From positions 1,676,501 through 1,740,500 of the forward strand of contig NZ_CP107932.1 in NCBI RefSeq assembly GCF_036032445.1: 64,000 nucleotides of DNA. Direction: 5' to 3'. The position numbers and the translations under genes were made by a program. This document shows positions 1 through 9,334 of the stretch, in pieces. The stretch is from Nocardia sp. NBC_00416. GTDB taxonomy: Bacteria > Actinomycetota > Actinomycetes > Mycobacteriales > Mycobacteriaceae. Numbering within the stretch: position 1 is the stretch's first letter; every line of letters begins with the position of its first letter. Under the pieces are notes generated by a model. It made no database searches and was not told the DNA's origin. It saw nothing but the letters and a program-made list of their open reading frames with translations.

Positions 1-1450
1 TCACCGGCTGCTGGCCGGTATCGATACGTGCCTGGGTACGGGCGGCGGCCTCCTCGATGCGCAGCTTGGGAATCCCCTCGCCGATGGCCTGCGCCATTCC
101 GCCGTGCGCTTCGACCTCGGCGATATGGGCGCGGGCGCGTTCGGCCAGCTGATGGGTCAGCCATTCGACGTAGTACGAACCGCCCCACGGATCGACCGGG
201 CGCGTGGTGTTGGACTCCTGCTGGATGAGCAGCTGGGTGTTACGCGCGATCCGGGCCGAGAAGTCGGTCGGCAGCGCGAGCGCCTCGTCGAGGGCGTTGG
301 TGTGCAGCGACTGGGTGTGCCCCTGGGTCGCGGCCATCGCCTCGATACACGTGCGGGCCACATTGTTGTAGGCGTCCTGCGCGGTCAGCGACCAGCCGGA
401 GGTCTGCGAATGGGTTCGCAGCGAAAGCGACTTCGGATTCTTCGGGTCGAATTTCGCAACCAGTTCGCTCCACAGCAGCCGGCCCGCCCGGAGCTTGGCG
501 ACCTCCATGAAGAAGTTCATCCCGATCGCCCAGAAGAACGACAGCCGGGGCGCGAACTTGTCGATCTCCATCCCGGCGTCGATCCCGGCCCGCAGGTATT
601 CCACGCCGTCGGCGAGGGTGTAGGCCAGTTCCAGATCGGCGGTCGCGCCGGCTTCCTGGATGTGATAGCCGGAGATGGAGATCGAGTTGAACTTCGGCAT
701 CTTCGCGCTGGTGTAGGCGAAGATATCGGAGATGATCCGCATCGAGGGCTTCGGCGGATAGATATAGGTGTTGCGGACCATGAACTCCTTCAGAATATCG
801 TTCTGAATCGTTCCGGCCAGCTGTTCGGGCGCCACGCCCTGCTCTTCGGCGGCCACGACGTAGAGCGCCAGGATCGGCAGCACCGCGCCGTTCATGGTCA
901 TCGAGACGCTGACCTGGTCCAGCGGGATCTGGTCGAAGAGCTGGCGCATATCGAGGATGGAGTCGATGGCGACGCCGGCCATTCCGACGTCGCCCTGCAC
1001 CCGGGGATGATCCGAGTCGTAGCCGCGGTGGGTGGCCAGGTCGAACGCCACCGACAGACCCTTCTGGCCTGCCTGCAGATTACGGCGGTAGAAGGCGTTG
1101 GAATCCGCGGCGGTGGAGAAACCCGCGTATTGGCGGATAGTCCACGGCTGGTTCACATACATCGTCGGATAGGGGCCGCGCACGAAGGGTGCGACACCCG
1201 GGACGCTGTCCAGCGGGAAACCGGCCGCCGCCACCGCGTCACGGTCGGACTTGGTGAAGACGGGCGGCACCTCGATGCCTTCGGGCGTCGACCACACCAA
1301 TTGTTCGGGCGCGTAGTCGTTGGCCGCGGCCGACGCCGCGACGAACGCGTCCTTCGCGGTGCCGTCGGCCGATTCCGGGGTGAACCCCGGCTCGGTGAGC
1401 GGCACCTCGGCGAAATTGCCGACCACCTGCTCGATTCGCTGTGTCGTCAT
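1..1450 (-). CDS. mutB: methylmalonyl-CoA mutase large subunit (partial, C-terminus outside window)
   Basis: This is the catalytic subunit of adenosylcobalamin-dependent methylmalonyl-CoA mutase, which interconverts methylmalonyl-CoA and succinyl-CoA. I translated about 483 residues from the ATG at 1448-1450. Family motifs are clear: [34 protein letters not shown] and [14 protein letters not shown], all belonging to the TIM-barrel substrate domain. The C-terminal B12-binding domain (DxHxxG) would lie beyond position 1 and cannot be checked. The start overlaps the stop of the small-subunit gene by one base (TGATG), so the two subunits are probably translationally coupled. Identity is very secure. 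Confidence 0.97.
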   Translation of the reverse strand, partial: MTTQRIEQVVGNFAEVPLTEPGFTPESADGTAKDAFVAASAAANDYAPEQLVWSTPEGIEVPPVFTKSDRDAVAAAGFPLDSVPGVAPFVRGPYPTMYVNQPWTIRQYAGFSTAADSNAFYRRNLQAGQKGLSVAFDLATHRGYDSDHPRVQGDVGMAGVAIDSILDMRQLFDQIPLDQVSVSMTMNGAVLPILALYVVAAEEQGVAPEQLAGTIQNDILKEFMVRNTYIYPPKPSMRIISDIFAYTSAKMPKFNSISISGYHIQEAGATADLELAYTLADGVEYLRAGIDAGMEIDKFAPRLSFFWAIGMNFFMEVAKLRAGRLLWSELVAKFDPKNPKSLSLRTHSQTSGWSLTAQDAYNNVARTCIEAMAATQGHTQSLHTNALDEALALPTDFSARIARNTQLLIQQESNTTRPVDPWGGSYYVEWLTHQLAERARAHIAEVEAHGGMAQAIGEGIPKLRIEEAAARTQARIDTGQQPV

Positions 1451-3324
1451 CAGGCTCCCACCTTCTCCAGCAGGGCGGTCAGGGCGGCGACCGCGTCGAT
1501 CCGGGCCGCCAGGAACCCGTCCGGACGCCGGGCCTCCTCGATACCGGTCAGGACCTTTTCCGGCCCGGCCAGCAGGACGGTCCCGACTCCCGCGTTCCGC
1601 AGTTGTTCCACGGCACCCGCCGCGTCGGTGCCGTACCGGGCGTCGGTGCCGCACAGCACCGCGATAGAGGCACCGGATTCCTTCGCCGCGGCCGCGATCT
1701 CGTACTCGGCGAGCGGCCCGGGGTTGATCGATTCGATACCGCCGGAAGCGAGCAGATTGGCGATGAAGGTGACCCGCACATTGTGTTCGGCGACTGTGCC
1801 CAGCGGCACCAGCATCGCCTGCGGGCGCGTGCCGTGCGCCGCCAGATAGGCGTCCGACCGGTCCCGCAGTGCGTCGAACGCCGCGCCGTAGCGCTGTCCC
1901 GGTCCCGCCGCGCGGGCCGCTTCCGACAGCGGCGACTCGGCGAGGTTCGGGAATTCGTTCACACCGGTGACCGCGGTCCGCCGGTGGGCGATATCGCTTT
2001 CCCGCCGGGTACGGGTCGCGCCGATCGTCGTGGCCAGCAGACCGGAGTCCTGGGCCGCCCGGTAGCCACCGGCGGCCTCGATCTCCTGCATGAACGTCCA
2101 CGCGGCCCCGGCGAGGTCGGCGGTGAGCTGTTCGACGTACCAGGAACCCGCGCCCGGGTCCTGCACATGGCCGAGATGGGATTCCTCGAGCAACAGCAGC
2201 TGGGTATTGCGGGCCATCCGTTCCGAGAACGAGGCCGAGACTCCGAGTTCACCCGCGGGCAGCGCGGAATCGAACGGCAACACGGTCACGGTATCCGCGC
2301 CACCGACTCCGGCCCCGAACGCGGCCAGGGTGGTGCGCAGCAGGTTCACCCAGGGATCGCGCCGGCTCATCATGGCCGCCGAGGTCACCGCGTGCTGCGG
2401 GGCCGCGCCCTCCGACGGCGTGCCGCAGACGTGCGCGACCCGCGCCCAGAGCCGCCGGGCGGCCCGGAACTTGGCAAGCGTGGCGAACTGGTCGTCGGTG
2501 GCGGCGAACCGGAACTCCAGCTGGCGCAACGCCTCGGGGACCGGCATCTCCCCGGACAGCACACGCAGGTACTCGAGGCCCGCCGCGACAGCGGCGCCCA
2601 GCTCCTGGGCGTCCGAGGCGCCCGCGTCGTGGAAGACGGTGCCGTCCACGGTGATCGCGCGGACGGTCTCCGGCCGCTGCCCCGCCGCGACGGCGAGAGC
2701 CGCGGTCGCGGTGATGTCCAGATCATCGGATCCGGCGAAGGCACTGGTGAGCGGAGCCGCGCCGAGGGAGAGCCGGATCGCAGCCCGGTCAGGCGTCGCG
2801 TACCGGTCGATCACCTCGTAGACGGCGGCCGCGGCTGCGGCGGTCGACGTTCCCGCCCGCAAGGTCAACGGCGCGAGTTCGAACATCACGCCGTCGAGCG
2901 CGGTGGCCAGATCACCCACCGGGATACCGTGATCGCCGATTCCGAGCTCGACGGCGCCGAGGCCGTTCTCCAACCCGCTCAGGAGCTCGCGATTGGCGTC
3001 TGCGGCGGCGGCCGAGCCGATCCGGGCGTTGACGAACCAGCCGCGGTGCACATCCCGGGTGGCCGCCACGCCCCGGACGAACGGGTAGGCGCCGGGCAGC
3101 GGCTGTTCGGGCAGTTCGTCCCGCCGTGTGTACAGCGGCGCGATGGTCAGCCCGTCATAGGTGGACTGTTCCAGCAGTTTTTCGGGTTCCTCGCCGAGTT
3201 CGGCCGGCTCGACCCGGCGGGCCTTGGCCAGCACACCCGCCACACCCTTGCGCCAGGCGGGATATTCGGGCACCGCGGACGAGGACGGATCAGCCCCGGC
3301 CGCGGGCTCTGCAGCAATCGGCAT
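1450..3324 (-). CDS. mutA: methylmalonyl-CoA mutase small subunit
   Basis: This is the non-catalytic partner of MutB in the heterodimeric mutase, about 624 residues. It has the degenerate mutase barrel and a diverged C-terminal B12-like domain (for example [13 protein letters not shown]), which does not keep the cobalamin-ligating DxHxxG. The chosen start is the ATG at 3322-3324, preceded at 7 nt by AGGGA. An in-frame ATG at 3337-3339 is the alternative but has a weaker ribosome site. It ends one base into mutB. In M. tuberculosis the pair is Rv1492/Rv1493, close to the same SPFH-inhA-acn neighbourhood found further along this window. Confidence 0.95.
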   Translation of the reverse strand: MPIAAEPAAGADPSSSAVPEYPAWRKGVAGVLAKARRVEPAELGEEPEKLLEQSTYDGLTIAPLYTRRDELPEQPLPGAYPFVRGVAATRDVHRGWFVNARIGSAAAADANRELLSGLENGLGAVELGIGDHGIPVGDLATALDGVMFELAPLTLRAGTSTAAAAAAVYEVIDRYATPDRAAIRLSLGAAPLTSAFAGSDDLDITATAALAVAAGQRPETVRAITVDGTVFHDAGASDAQELGAAVAAGLEYLRVLSGEMPVPEALRQLEFRFAATDDQFATLAKFRAARRLWARVAHVCGTPSEGAAPQHAVTSAAMMSRRDPWVNLLRTTLAAFGAGVGGADTVTVLPFDSALPAGELGVSASFSERMARNTQLLLLEESHLGHVQDPGAGSWYVEQLTADLAGAAWTFMQEIEAAGGYRAAQDSGLLATTIGATRTRRESDIAHRRTAVTGVNEFPNLAESPLSEAARAAGPGQRYGAAFDALRDRSDAYLAAHGTRPQAMLVPLGTVAEHNVRVTFIANLLASGGIESINPGPLAEYEIAAAAKESGASIAVLCGTDARYGTDAAGAVEQLRNAGVGTVLLAGPEKVLTGIEEARRPDGFLAARIDAVAALTALLEKVGA

Positions 3325-3588
3325 ACCCTGTTCCCTCATTGTCGTTCCAGTACAAGCGCACCAGCTGTGCACGCGTGTACCTTGGTATCCGCCCAGCTCA
3401 GCGAATACTTTGGTTAACGAGCATTCAGCTCGCTCCTCCGATGCTAGCGGGATGGCCGTACGGGTTTACCCGTGGCCACCACTACCAGCGAGTAACCTCC
3501 GCCGGGCGGCGGTCCGCCGGGCCCCGCGCCGTCGCTCGTCCCCGGCACCGGCCGGGCTCGTCCGGCAGGCGACCGGTAACCTCGCCCG
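3325..3588. other. divergent intergenic region between mutA and the TVP38-type gene
   Basis: A 264-bp gap holds the promoters of mutA (leftward) and of the membrane-protein gene (rightward). The only structure I see is an imperfect hairpin at about 3453-3478 (TGGCC and ACGGGT arms pairing with ACCCGT and GGCCA, with a two-base bulge). It is not followed by a T-tract. No convincing coding frame was seen. Confidence 0.4.
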
Positions 3589-4293
3589 GTGCTCCGTATG
3601 CTTCGCGACCGGCGGCTGGTCCTTGTTCTGTGCGGTGCCGCGATCGTCTGCGCGGCGGCGCTGCTGACCCCGCTGCCGAGCCCCCAGCAGATCCAGGAAT
3701 GGGCCGGGGCGGCCGGGCCCTACTTCCCGATCCTGTTCTTCCTCGCACACACCCTGATCACAATCTTCCCTGTCCCGCGCACCGTGTTCACCGTTGCTTC
3801 GGGGCTGCTCTTCGGCCCCGTCGTCGGACTGGCGGTGGCCCTCACGGCGACCGTGCTCAGCGCCGCCGCCGCTTTCCTCCTCGTCCGCACTTTCGGCCGT
3901 GATCGCGTCAGCGCTCACCTCGACCATCCCACCGTGCGGATGGTCGACGAGCGGCTGCACCGGCGCGGGTGGCTCGCCGTGGGAGCGCTACGGCTCATCG
4001 CCTTCGCGCCGTTCTCGGTGGTGAACTATTCCTGCGCCCTGTCCTCGATCAGGTTCTGGCCGTACCTGGGCGCCACCGCCGTCGGGATCCTGCCCGGCAC
4101 GGCGGCGACGGTGATCCTGGCCGACGCGCTGACCGGTGGCACCCACCCGGTCACCGTGGCGGTCTCGATCGCGTGCATAGCCGCGGGCCTGCTGGGCCTG
4201 CTCATCGACCAGCGCTGGAACCCGGCGGGACAGAGCCCGGCTGCCGTGGTCGAGGAGAGCACCGTGCTCGACCGGGACCCCGTACTCGACTGA
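3589..4293 (+). CDS. TVP38/TMEM64 (SNARE-associated/DedA-like) membrane protein
   Basis: A 234-residue polytopic inner-membrane protein. The core matches the VTT/SNARE-associated fold: about five or six hydrophobic segments, a re-entrant-type stretch around FPVPRTVFTVASGLLFGPVVG (residues 60-80), and the conserved later segment with RLIAFAPFSVVNY followed by GILPGTAATV. Family members are proposed lipid scramblases or transporters; the substrate is unknown. The GTG at 3589 gives the full frame, and an ATG nine bases downstream is an equally good start because neither has a strong ribosome site. It stands alone between mutA and the polysaccharide genes. Confidence 0.85.
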   Translation: MLRMLRDRRLVLVLCGAAIVCAAALLTPLPSPQQIQEWAGAAGPYFPILFFLAHTLITIFPVPRTVFTVASGLLFGPVVGLAVALTATVLSAAAAFLLVRTFGRDRVSAHLDHPTVRMVDERLHRRGWLAVGALRLIAFAPFSVVNYSCALSSIRFWPYLGATAVGILPGTAATVILADALTGGTHPVTVAVSIACIAAGLLGLLIDQRWNPAGQSPAAVVEESTVLDRDPVLD

Positions 4294-4446
4294 TCCCCCA
4301 CCCAGGCGGCCACGCCACGCCACCGTCATTGCTGACCGATAGCCGACACGATCCTCGTTACCATCTTCGTGACCGGGAGTGCCGCGCAGTCATGGCGTTA
4401 TCGGGGTAGCCGGGAAGCGCCACCGGATAGCTGAGGGGTCGTGTGC

Positions 4447-6411
4447 ATGCGGATTGCCGTGCGGACGTTGTGCACCTGCTGGGCCGTGCTGGCCGTGGTC
4501 GCCCCGTCGGCGGGGACGGGCGCCGCGCAACCCGCCGGCCCGGCCGGACAATCGTCCGGGGCGCCGTCGACCGAATTCTCCGGCCGCGATCTGGGTCTCG
4601 GCGAGCAGATCGTCCTGCGCGGCGACGACGATCAGGTGGACCTCACGATCCCGGTTCCGCCGGGGACGGCGCCCACCCGACTCACCGCGGCCGTCGATCT
4701 GCCCGCCGATCTGGCGCGCGGCACGATCGATATCGAATCCGGTAACCGGTTCATCGGTCATGCCGATCTGCCCGGCGGCGCCGCCACGCGAGTTCCGGTC
4801 ACCGTGCCGCTGGACGGAGCCGACGTCGAGGAGCAGGCGGCCGCGGTGGTCCTGCACGTGAACCTGTATCCGGATGTGGGCCGCTGCCCGGACGACTGGT
4901 TCGACCACGGCGCGGTGCTGCGCGATATCCGCATCGGATACTCCGGCACACCGCTGGCCCCCACCGTGATCGCGGATTTCCTGCCGCCGATCCTGCAGGA
5001 ACTGCGGATCTATGTCCCGGAATCACCGACCGACGTCGAATCGACCGCCGCGCTGTCGTTGTCCACCGCGATCGTGGCCTACTACGGCAGTCAACCGGTC
5101 CGGGTGAGCCTGCGCAGACTGGGGATCGACGGGGCGATCACCGAAGCGGACAACGCGTTCGCCCGGTCGGTCGCCATCCGGGCCACCGGCGATACCGAAA
5201 CGACGCTGGTCCCGGCCGCCGGGCCGCCCGCACTGCTGGTCACCGGTACGGGCACCGCCCTCCTCGACCAGATCCGGCTGATCACCAGCCGGGTCTCGGA
5301 GTTCGCGGTCGGCAGCCGGGCCGTCGCGGGGTCGCTGGATCAACCGCCGGTACTGGCGCCCGACACCACCACACTGGGACAACTCGGCGCCGGCGACCTC
5401 AGCGCCAGTTCACATGCCCAGGTCAGCGTTTCGTTCGAACTCGACCAGTCCCGGCTCGGCCGGCCCTCCGGCGATATCCGGGTAAAGCTGCAGGGTCACT
5501 ACACGCCGCTACCGCCGAGCCAGGCCGGGTTGCTGACCGTCACCGCGGGCGACCGCGAAGTCGCGAACTGGGCCGCCGAACCGTCGGGGCAGATCGACCG
5601 CTGGATCGATATCCCCGACGACGTCCTACAGCGCGCCACGACAGTGACCGTCACGCTCCGCACCACCGGCGATACCGGACGCTGTGGCACCGACCAGCCG
5701 CTCACGCTCACGCTCCTGCCCGGCAGCGAGGTCACCAGCGAAGCGGATCCAGGTGGTCCGCCGCGCGGGTTCCAGGCACTGCCGCAAGGGCTGCTTCCGA
5801 TGTTCGACGTCGCCGCCGCCACCGGCGACTTCGACGATCTCGATCGAGCGGTCGCCATCGCGGCGGGTTTGCAGTCGCTCACCTCGACCCGGCTCGATCC
5901 GCGCTGGACACCCCTGCCCGACGCGGTCTCGAACAACCGGCCCGCCGTGCTCGTCCTGGCCGACGGGGAGATACCCGCGGGCATCGCCCCGCCGCTGAGC
6001 AAGACCGACGACACCCGTATCGCGGTGACCGACCACGACGGGACCACCACCCCACTGCAACTCTCCCCCGATCTGCGATTCGCCTCGCTGCAGAGCTATT
6101 ACGACGGCGACCGGCAGTTGCTCGTCGCCACCAGCAACGCCGGACCCGGCGAACTCGATCGCACACTGGACCGGCTGGCCGCCGAACCCGACGGCTGGTA
6201 CTCGCTGTCGGGCGATGTCCTGTTCACCGCCGTCGGCCGAGACCCCGTCGACTACGCCCTGCCCTCCGACACAGCGCAATCGAGCACGGACGCGGGGATA
6301 TCGGCAACGATGCGCACCCTGCTGATCGCGGCGGGAGTGCTCGTGGCCGTCGGCCTCGTCGCGGCACTGTGGATCGCCGCTCGCGGCTTCCGCCCGGCGA
6401 ACCGACGCTGA
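4447..6411 (+). CDS. BcsB-like secreted, membrane-anchored polysaccharide synthase subunit
   Basis: About 654 residues. It has an N-terminal signal peptide ending near GTGAAQPAG, a long beta-rich extracytoplasmic region and one C-terminal transmembrane helix (about residues 622-645) with a short basic tail. The pattern of two carbohydrate-binding-like modules with a linking FLPPILQELRIYVPE stretch resembles BcsB, the periplasmic partner of bacterial cellulose synthase. Similarity is by pattern, so the exact family is inferred. The ATG at 4447 is preferred (GAGGGG eight bases upstream) over the GTG at 4441. Its stop is five bases before the next gene, and four genes run on as one unit. Confidence 0.65.
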   Translation: MRIAVRTLCTCWAVLAVVAPSAGTGAAQPAGPAGQSSGAPSTEFSGRDLGLGEQIVLRGDDDQVDLTIPVPPGTAPTRLTAAVDLPADLARGTIDIESGNRFIGHADLPGGAATRVPVTVPLDGADVEEQAAAVVLHVNLYPDVGRCPDDWFDHGAVLRDIRIGYSGTPLAPTVIADFLPPILQELRIYVPESPTDVESTAALSLSTAIVAYYGSQPVRVSLRRLGIDGAITEADNAFARSVAIRATGDTETTLVPAAGPPALLVTGTGTALLDQIRLITSRVSEFAVGSRAVAGSLDQPPVLAPDTTTLGQLGAGDLSASSHAQVSVSFELDQSRLGRPSGDIRVKLQGHYTPLPPSQAGLLTVTAGDREVANWAAEPSGQIDRWIDIPDDVLQRATTVTVTLRTTGDTGRCGTDQPLTLTLLPGSEVTSEADPGGPPRGFQALPQGLLPMFDVAAATGDFDDLDRAVAIAAGLQSLTSTRLDPRWTPLPDAVSNNRPAVLVLADGEIPAGIAPPLSKTDDTRIAVTDHDGTTTPLQLSPDLRFASLQSYYDGDRQLLVATSNAGPGELDRTLDRLAAEPDGWYSLSGDVLFTAVGRDPVDYALPSDTAQSSTDAGISATMRTLLIAAGVLVAVGLVAALWIAARGFRPANRR

Positions 6412-6416
6412 ACACC

Positions 6417-7868
6417 ATGCTGTGCGGCACGGCGGACCCGACCACCCGTGTCACGGTCCGCTGGCTGGTGCTGGTCGCATTCACCGGGCTCGCGTTCGGG
6501 CGCACCCTGGTCGACATCTGGATCGGCGCGAGCGAGGGCACCTCGATCGGGTACCTTTTCGCCCTGCCGTTGCTCGCGGCGGCCCTCGTGCTCGGCGTTC
6601 GGCGACGCGATAAGCCGGTACTGCCGATCCACGACCGGGAAACCGATGTCATCGTCGGACTCATCGGTCTGGTGGTGGCACTGTTCGTACAGCGACTGCT
6701 GCTCCCCCGTTACGCGCCGTTCTACGAGTTGTTCCACTTCGACGTGCTCGCGCTGACCCTGTTCGTGTTGTCGGGGGCCGTCCTGCTCTTCGGCGTGCGG
6801 GCCACCCTGCGCTACTGGGAAGTCTGGGTGTTGTTCCTGGTGGTCAACCCGATCACCTACCGGCTCATCGCCGTCGCGCTGGGCGGCGGCCAGGTCGCTT
6901 ACGCGTTCGTCATGATCGTGGCATCCGCGGTCGCCCTGGCCTACGGATTCCATATCGGAAAGCCGCGGGTGGCCGCGGTAGCCGCGCTGGCCGTGTTCGT
7001 CGACACCGCCGTAGTGGCCGCGGTCGGCCAGTGGTATCCGAATCTACGTATCTCGCTGGTCACGGCCGGTGTGGTGGCGCTGTCGGCGCTGGTGGTGTGC
7101 GGCTGCGCGGTGATCCTGCACGAACCGCTGCCGCCGCGGGGTTCCGCGCCCCGCGTCGGCGGGGGCCCGGACAACCCGTGGTACGCGCTGGCCGTGCTCG
7201 CCGTCGCGACGCTGATCATCGCGATATCGCCGATGCCGCCCATGACGAGTGACGCGATCGCCGCGGGACCGGCTTACCAGGGTCCGACCGGTCTCGTGGT
7301 CCCGCCCGGCTGGCGCCAGACCGACCTGCAGAACCTGGACTGGCCGGTCCACTATTTCCACACCGAATCCACCTTCCTGCGCCAGACCATCCGCACCCTC
7401 GAGCCCAACCCCCGCTGGGACACCCTCGACCGCAATCGCACGGCCCAGATCGATCTCCTCACCGTGCGTTACGGCGCCGCCCTCGATGTCACGCCCACCC
7501 TCATCACCTACGACCTGCGGTATGCCCGGGTCAGCAATCCGCCGCGATCGGTCGACCTCGGCCGCGGCCTCACCGGGACCATGTACTCGGTCGTCGACGA
7601 GCGCATTCACCTCACCTGGAACTACCTCACCTTCACCTGGCGCCGCGACGGCGACCATATCCAGCGCGTCACGGTGATGACCGTCGACAACCACGAACCC
7701 GACGCCTACTTCCTACCGCCGGAACCCTCCGTGGCGGGTACGGCGTCGGCGATGATCGCCCTGCTCGCGCGCGGCGTCTCGGCGGTCACCGATACCGATC
7801 CGGATTTCAAGGACGCGGACCTGCTCGAAACGCTGGGCCGGCAACTGGTGGAGGTGCAGCCGTGGTGA
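6417..7868 (+). CDS. polytopic membrane protein with exosortase-like layout and EpsI-like C-terminal domain
   Basis: About 483 residues. The N-terminal 265 residues carry roughly eight or nine hydrophobic helices. The C-terminal 210 residues (from about VVPPGWRQTDLQ) are soluble and probably extracytoplasmic. That layout recalls exosortases fused to an EpsI-type domain, but I cannot find the catalytic Cys in an AxxCSG-type motif. The only cysteines in the membrane part are at the extreme N-terminus and in VVCGCAV. It is therefore either an inactive or diverged relative or an unrelated polymerase or export protein. The start is ambiguous: ATG 6417 lies just after the upstream stop, and GTG 6369 overlaps it. 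It overlaps the glycosyltransferase start. Confidence 0.55.
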   Translation: MLCGTADPTTRVTVRWLVLVAFTGLAFGRTLVDIWIGASEGTSIGYLFALPLLAAALVLGVRRRDKPVLPIHDRETDVIVGLIGLVVALFVQRLLLPRYAPFYELFHFDVLALTLFVLSGAVLLFGVRATLRYWEVWVLFLVVNPITYRLIAVALGGGQVAYAFVMIVASAVALAYGFHIGKPRVAAVAALAVFVDTAVVAAVGQWYPNLRISLVTAGVVALSALVVCGCAVILHEPLPPRGSAPRVGGGPDNPWYALAVLAVATLIIAISPMPPMTSDAIAAGPAYQGPTGLVVPPGWRQTDLQNLDWPVHYFHTESTFLRQTIRTLEPNPRWDTLDRNRTAQIDLLTVRYGAALDVTPTLITYDLRYARVSNPPRSVDLGRGLTGTMYSVVDERIHLTWNYLTFTWRRDGDHIQRVTVMTVDNHEPDAYFLPPEPSVAGTASAMIALLARGVSAVTDTDPDFKDADLLETLGRQLVEVQPW

Positions 7869-9334
7869 ACGACGATCCCTCGGATCGGCCGGACCTGGTC
7901 GCGGCCGCGCTGCACGACGCCGTGCACGGCCTGCGCGAGCGCCGGCCCGAGGCCTCCGCGGCGACGGTGGTGGTGCCCTGGCAACGCCGGGTGCTGATCG
8001 GGCTGCTGGCCGCGCTGGTCGTGGGCGCAGTGTTCGCCCGGACTCCGACACTGGTCGCGATCACCGTGGTGTGCACTGCCGCCTACGTGTGGACCCTGGT
8101 CGATCGCCTCATCCTGTTCTTGCGCGGCCTCGACGGCCGCAGCATCGTCGGTGTCACCGACGCCGAAGCCGAAGCGGCCACCGGCGATGTCCTGCCGCAC
8201 TACACGATTCTCGTCCCCGCCTTCCACGAACCGGAAGTGATCGCGACGGTGATCGAGAACCTGGCGGCGCTCCGGTATCCGGCGGACAAACTCCAGATAC
8301 TTCTCCTGCTCGAGGCAGACGACGACGCCACCATCGCCGCCGCCCGGGCCGTCGACGCACCGGAATCACTGCGGATCATCGAGGTGCCGCCCGCCGACCC
8401 CCGGACGAAACCGAAGGCGTGCAACTTCGGCCTGCATTTCGCCACCGGCGACATCGTCACCATCTACGACGCCGAGGACCGGCCCGACCCGCTGCAGTTG
8501 CGCCGCGCCGCGGTCGTCTTCGACCGACTGCCCGCCGACACCGCGTGTATCCAGGCGCGGCTGGCGTTCCACAACGGCGGCCAGAACCTGCTCACCGCCT
8601 GGTTCACCGCGGATTACGCGCTGTGGTTCGGCTTCGTGCTGCCCGGTCTGATGCGCGGGAACGCGCCGATTCCGTTGGGCGGCACCTCGAATCATCTGCG
8701 CCGCGACGTTCTCGACGAGATCGGCGCCTGGGACCCGTTCAATGTCACCGAGGACGCCGATCTAGGAGTCCGTATCGCCGAGAGCGGATATCACACGGCA
8801 GTGCTGGACTCGGTCACCTGGGAGGAGGCCAACAGCGATCCGGTCAACTGGATACGCCAACGTTCACGGTGGTACAAGGGCTATCTGCAGACCTGGCTGG
8901 TGCATATGCGCCGCCCGGTCCAGCTGTGGCGGACGCTGGGTCCGGTCGGCTTCTCGCGTTTCACGACCCTGATGGCCGGGACCCCGCTCATCGCCTGTCT
9001 CAACATGCTGTTCTGGCTGATCACCCTGGCCTGGCTGCTCGGCCAACCGCAGGCGGTGCAGGAGCAGTTCCCCGCCTACGTGTACTTCCCCGCCCTGTTC
9101 TGCCTCGTATTCGGCAATACGGCGGTGTTGTACATGAATCTGGTCGCCTGCCGGGAGAGCCGCCTGACCGTTCTGCTGCCGGCCGCGCTCACCGCACCGC
9201 TGTACTGGGTGTTGATGAGTGTCGCCGCGATCAAGGGCACCTACCAGCTGATCAGCAAACCGTCGTACTGGGAGAAGACCTTCCACGGGCTGCCCGGCGC
9301 CGCGGAACCGGAAGCGACGGGCGCGGCGCGATGA
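7862..9334 (+). CDS. processive family 2 glycosyltransferase (cellulose synthase-like)
   Basis: A 490-residue membrane glycosyltransferase. Two N-terminal helices precede a GT2 domain with the signatures of processive beta-glycan synthases: DDDA near residue 157, the DAED metal-binding motif near 203, TEDADLG near 299 for the catalytic base region, and QRSRWYKG (the Q(Q/R)xRW motif) near 339. Three or four C-terminal helices follow. No PilZ domain is present, so c-di-GMP control as in BcsA is not expected. GTG 7862 has GGAGG seven bases upstream, and the next in-frame GTG at 7865 is also possible. It overlaps both neighbours by a few bases. Confidence 0.88.
   Translation: MVNDDPSDRPDLVAAALHDAVHGLRERRPEASAATVVVPWQRRVLIGLLAALVVGAVFARTPTLVAITVVCTAAYVWTLVDRLILFLRGLDGRSIVGVTDAEAEAATGDVLPHYTILVPAFHEPEVIATVIENLAALRYPADKLQILLLLEADDDATIAAARAVDAPESLRIIEVPPADPRTKPKACNFGLHFATGDIVTIYDAEDRPDPLQLRRAAVVFDRLPADTACIQARLAFHNGGQNLLTAWFTADYALWFGFVLPGLMRGNAPIPLGGTSNHLRRDVLDEIGAWDPFNVTEDADLGVRIAESGYHTAVLDSVTWEEANSDPVNWIRQRSRWYKGYLQTWLVHMRRPVQLWRTLGPVGFSRFTTLMAGTPLIACLNMLFWLITLAWLLGQPQAVQEQFPAYVYFPALFCLVFGNTAVLYMNLVACRESRLTVLLPAALTAPLYWVLMSVAAIKGTYQLISKPSYWEKTFHGLPGAAEPEATGAAR

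Noticed and set aside
1441..3417. A 658-codon plus-strand frame opposite mutA.
   Set aside because: It mirrors the codon periodicity of mutA and gives an Arg/Gly/His-rich product without recognisable motifs.
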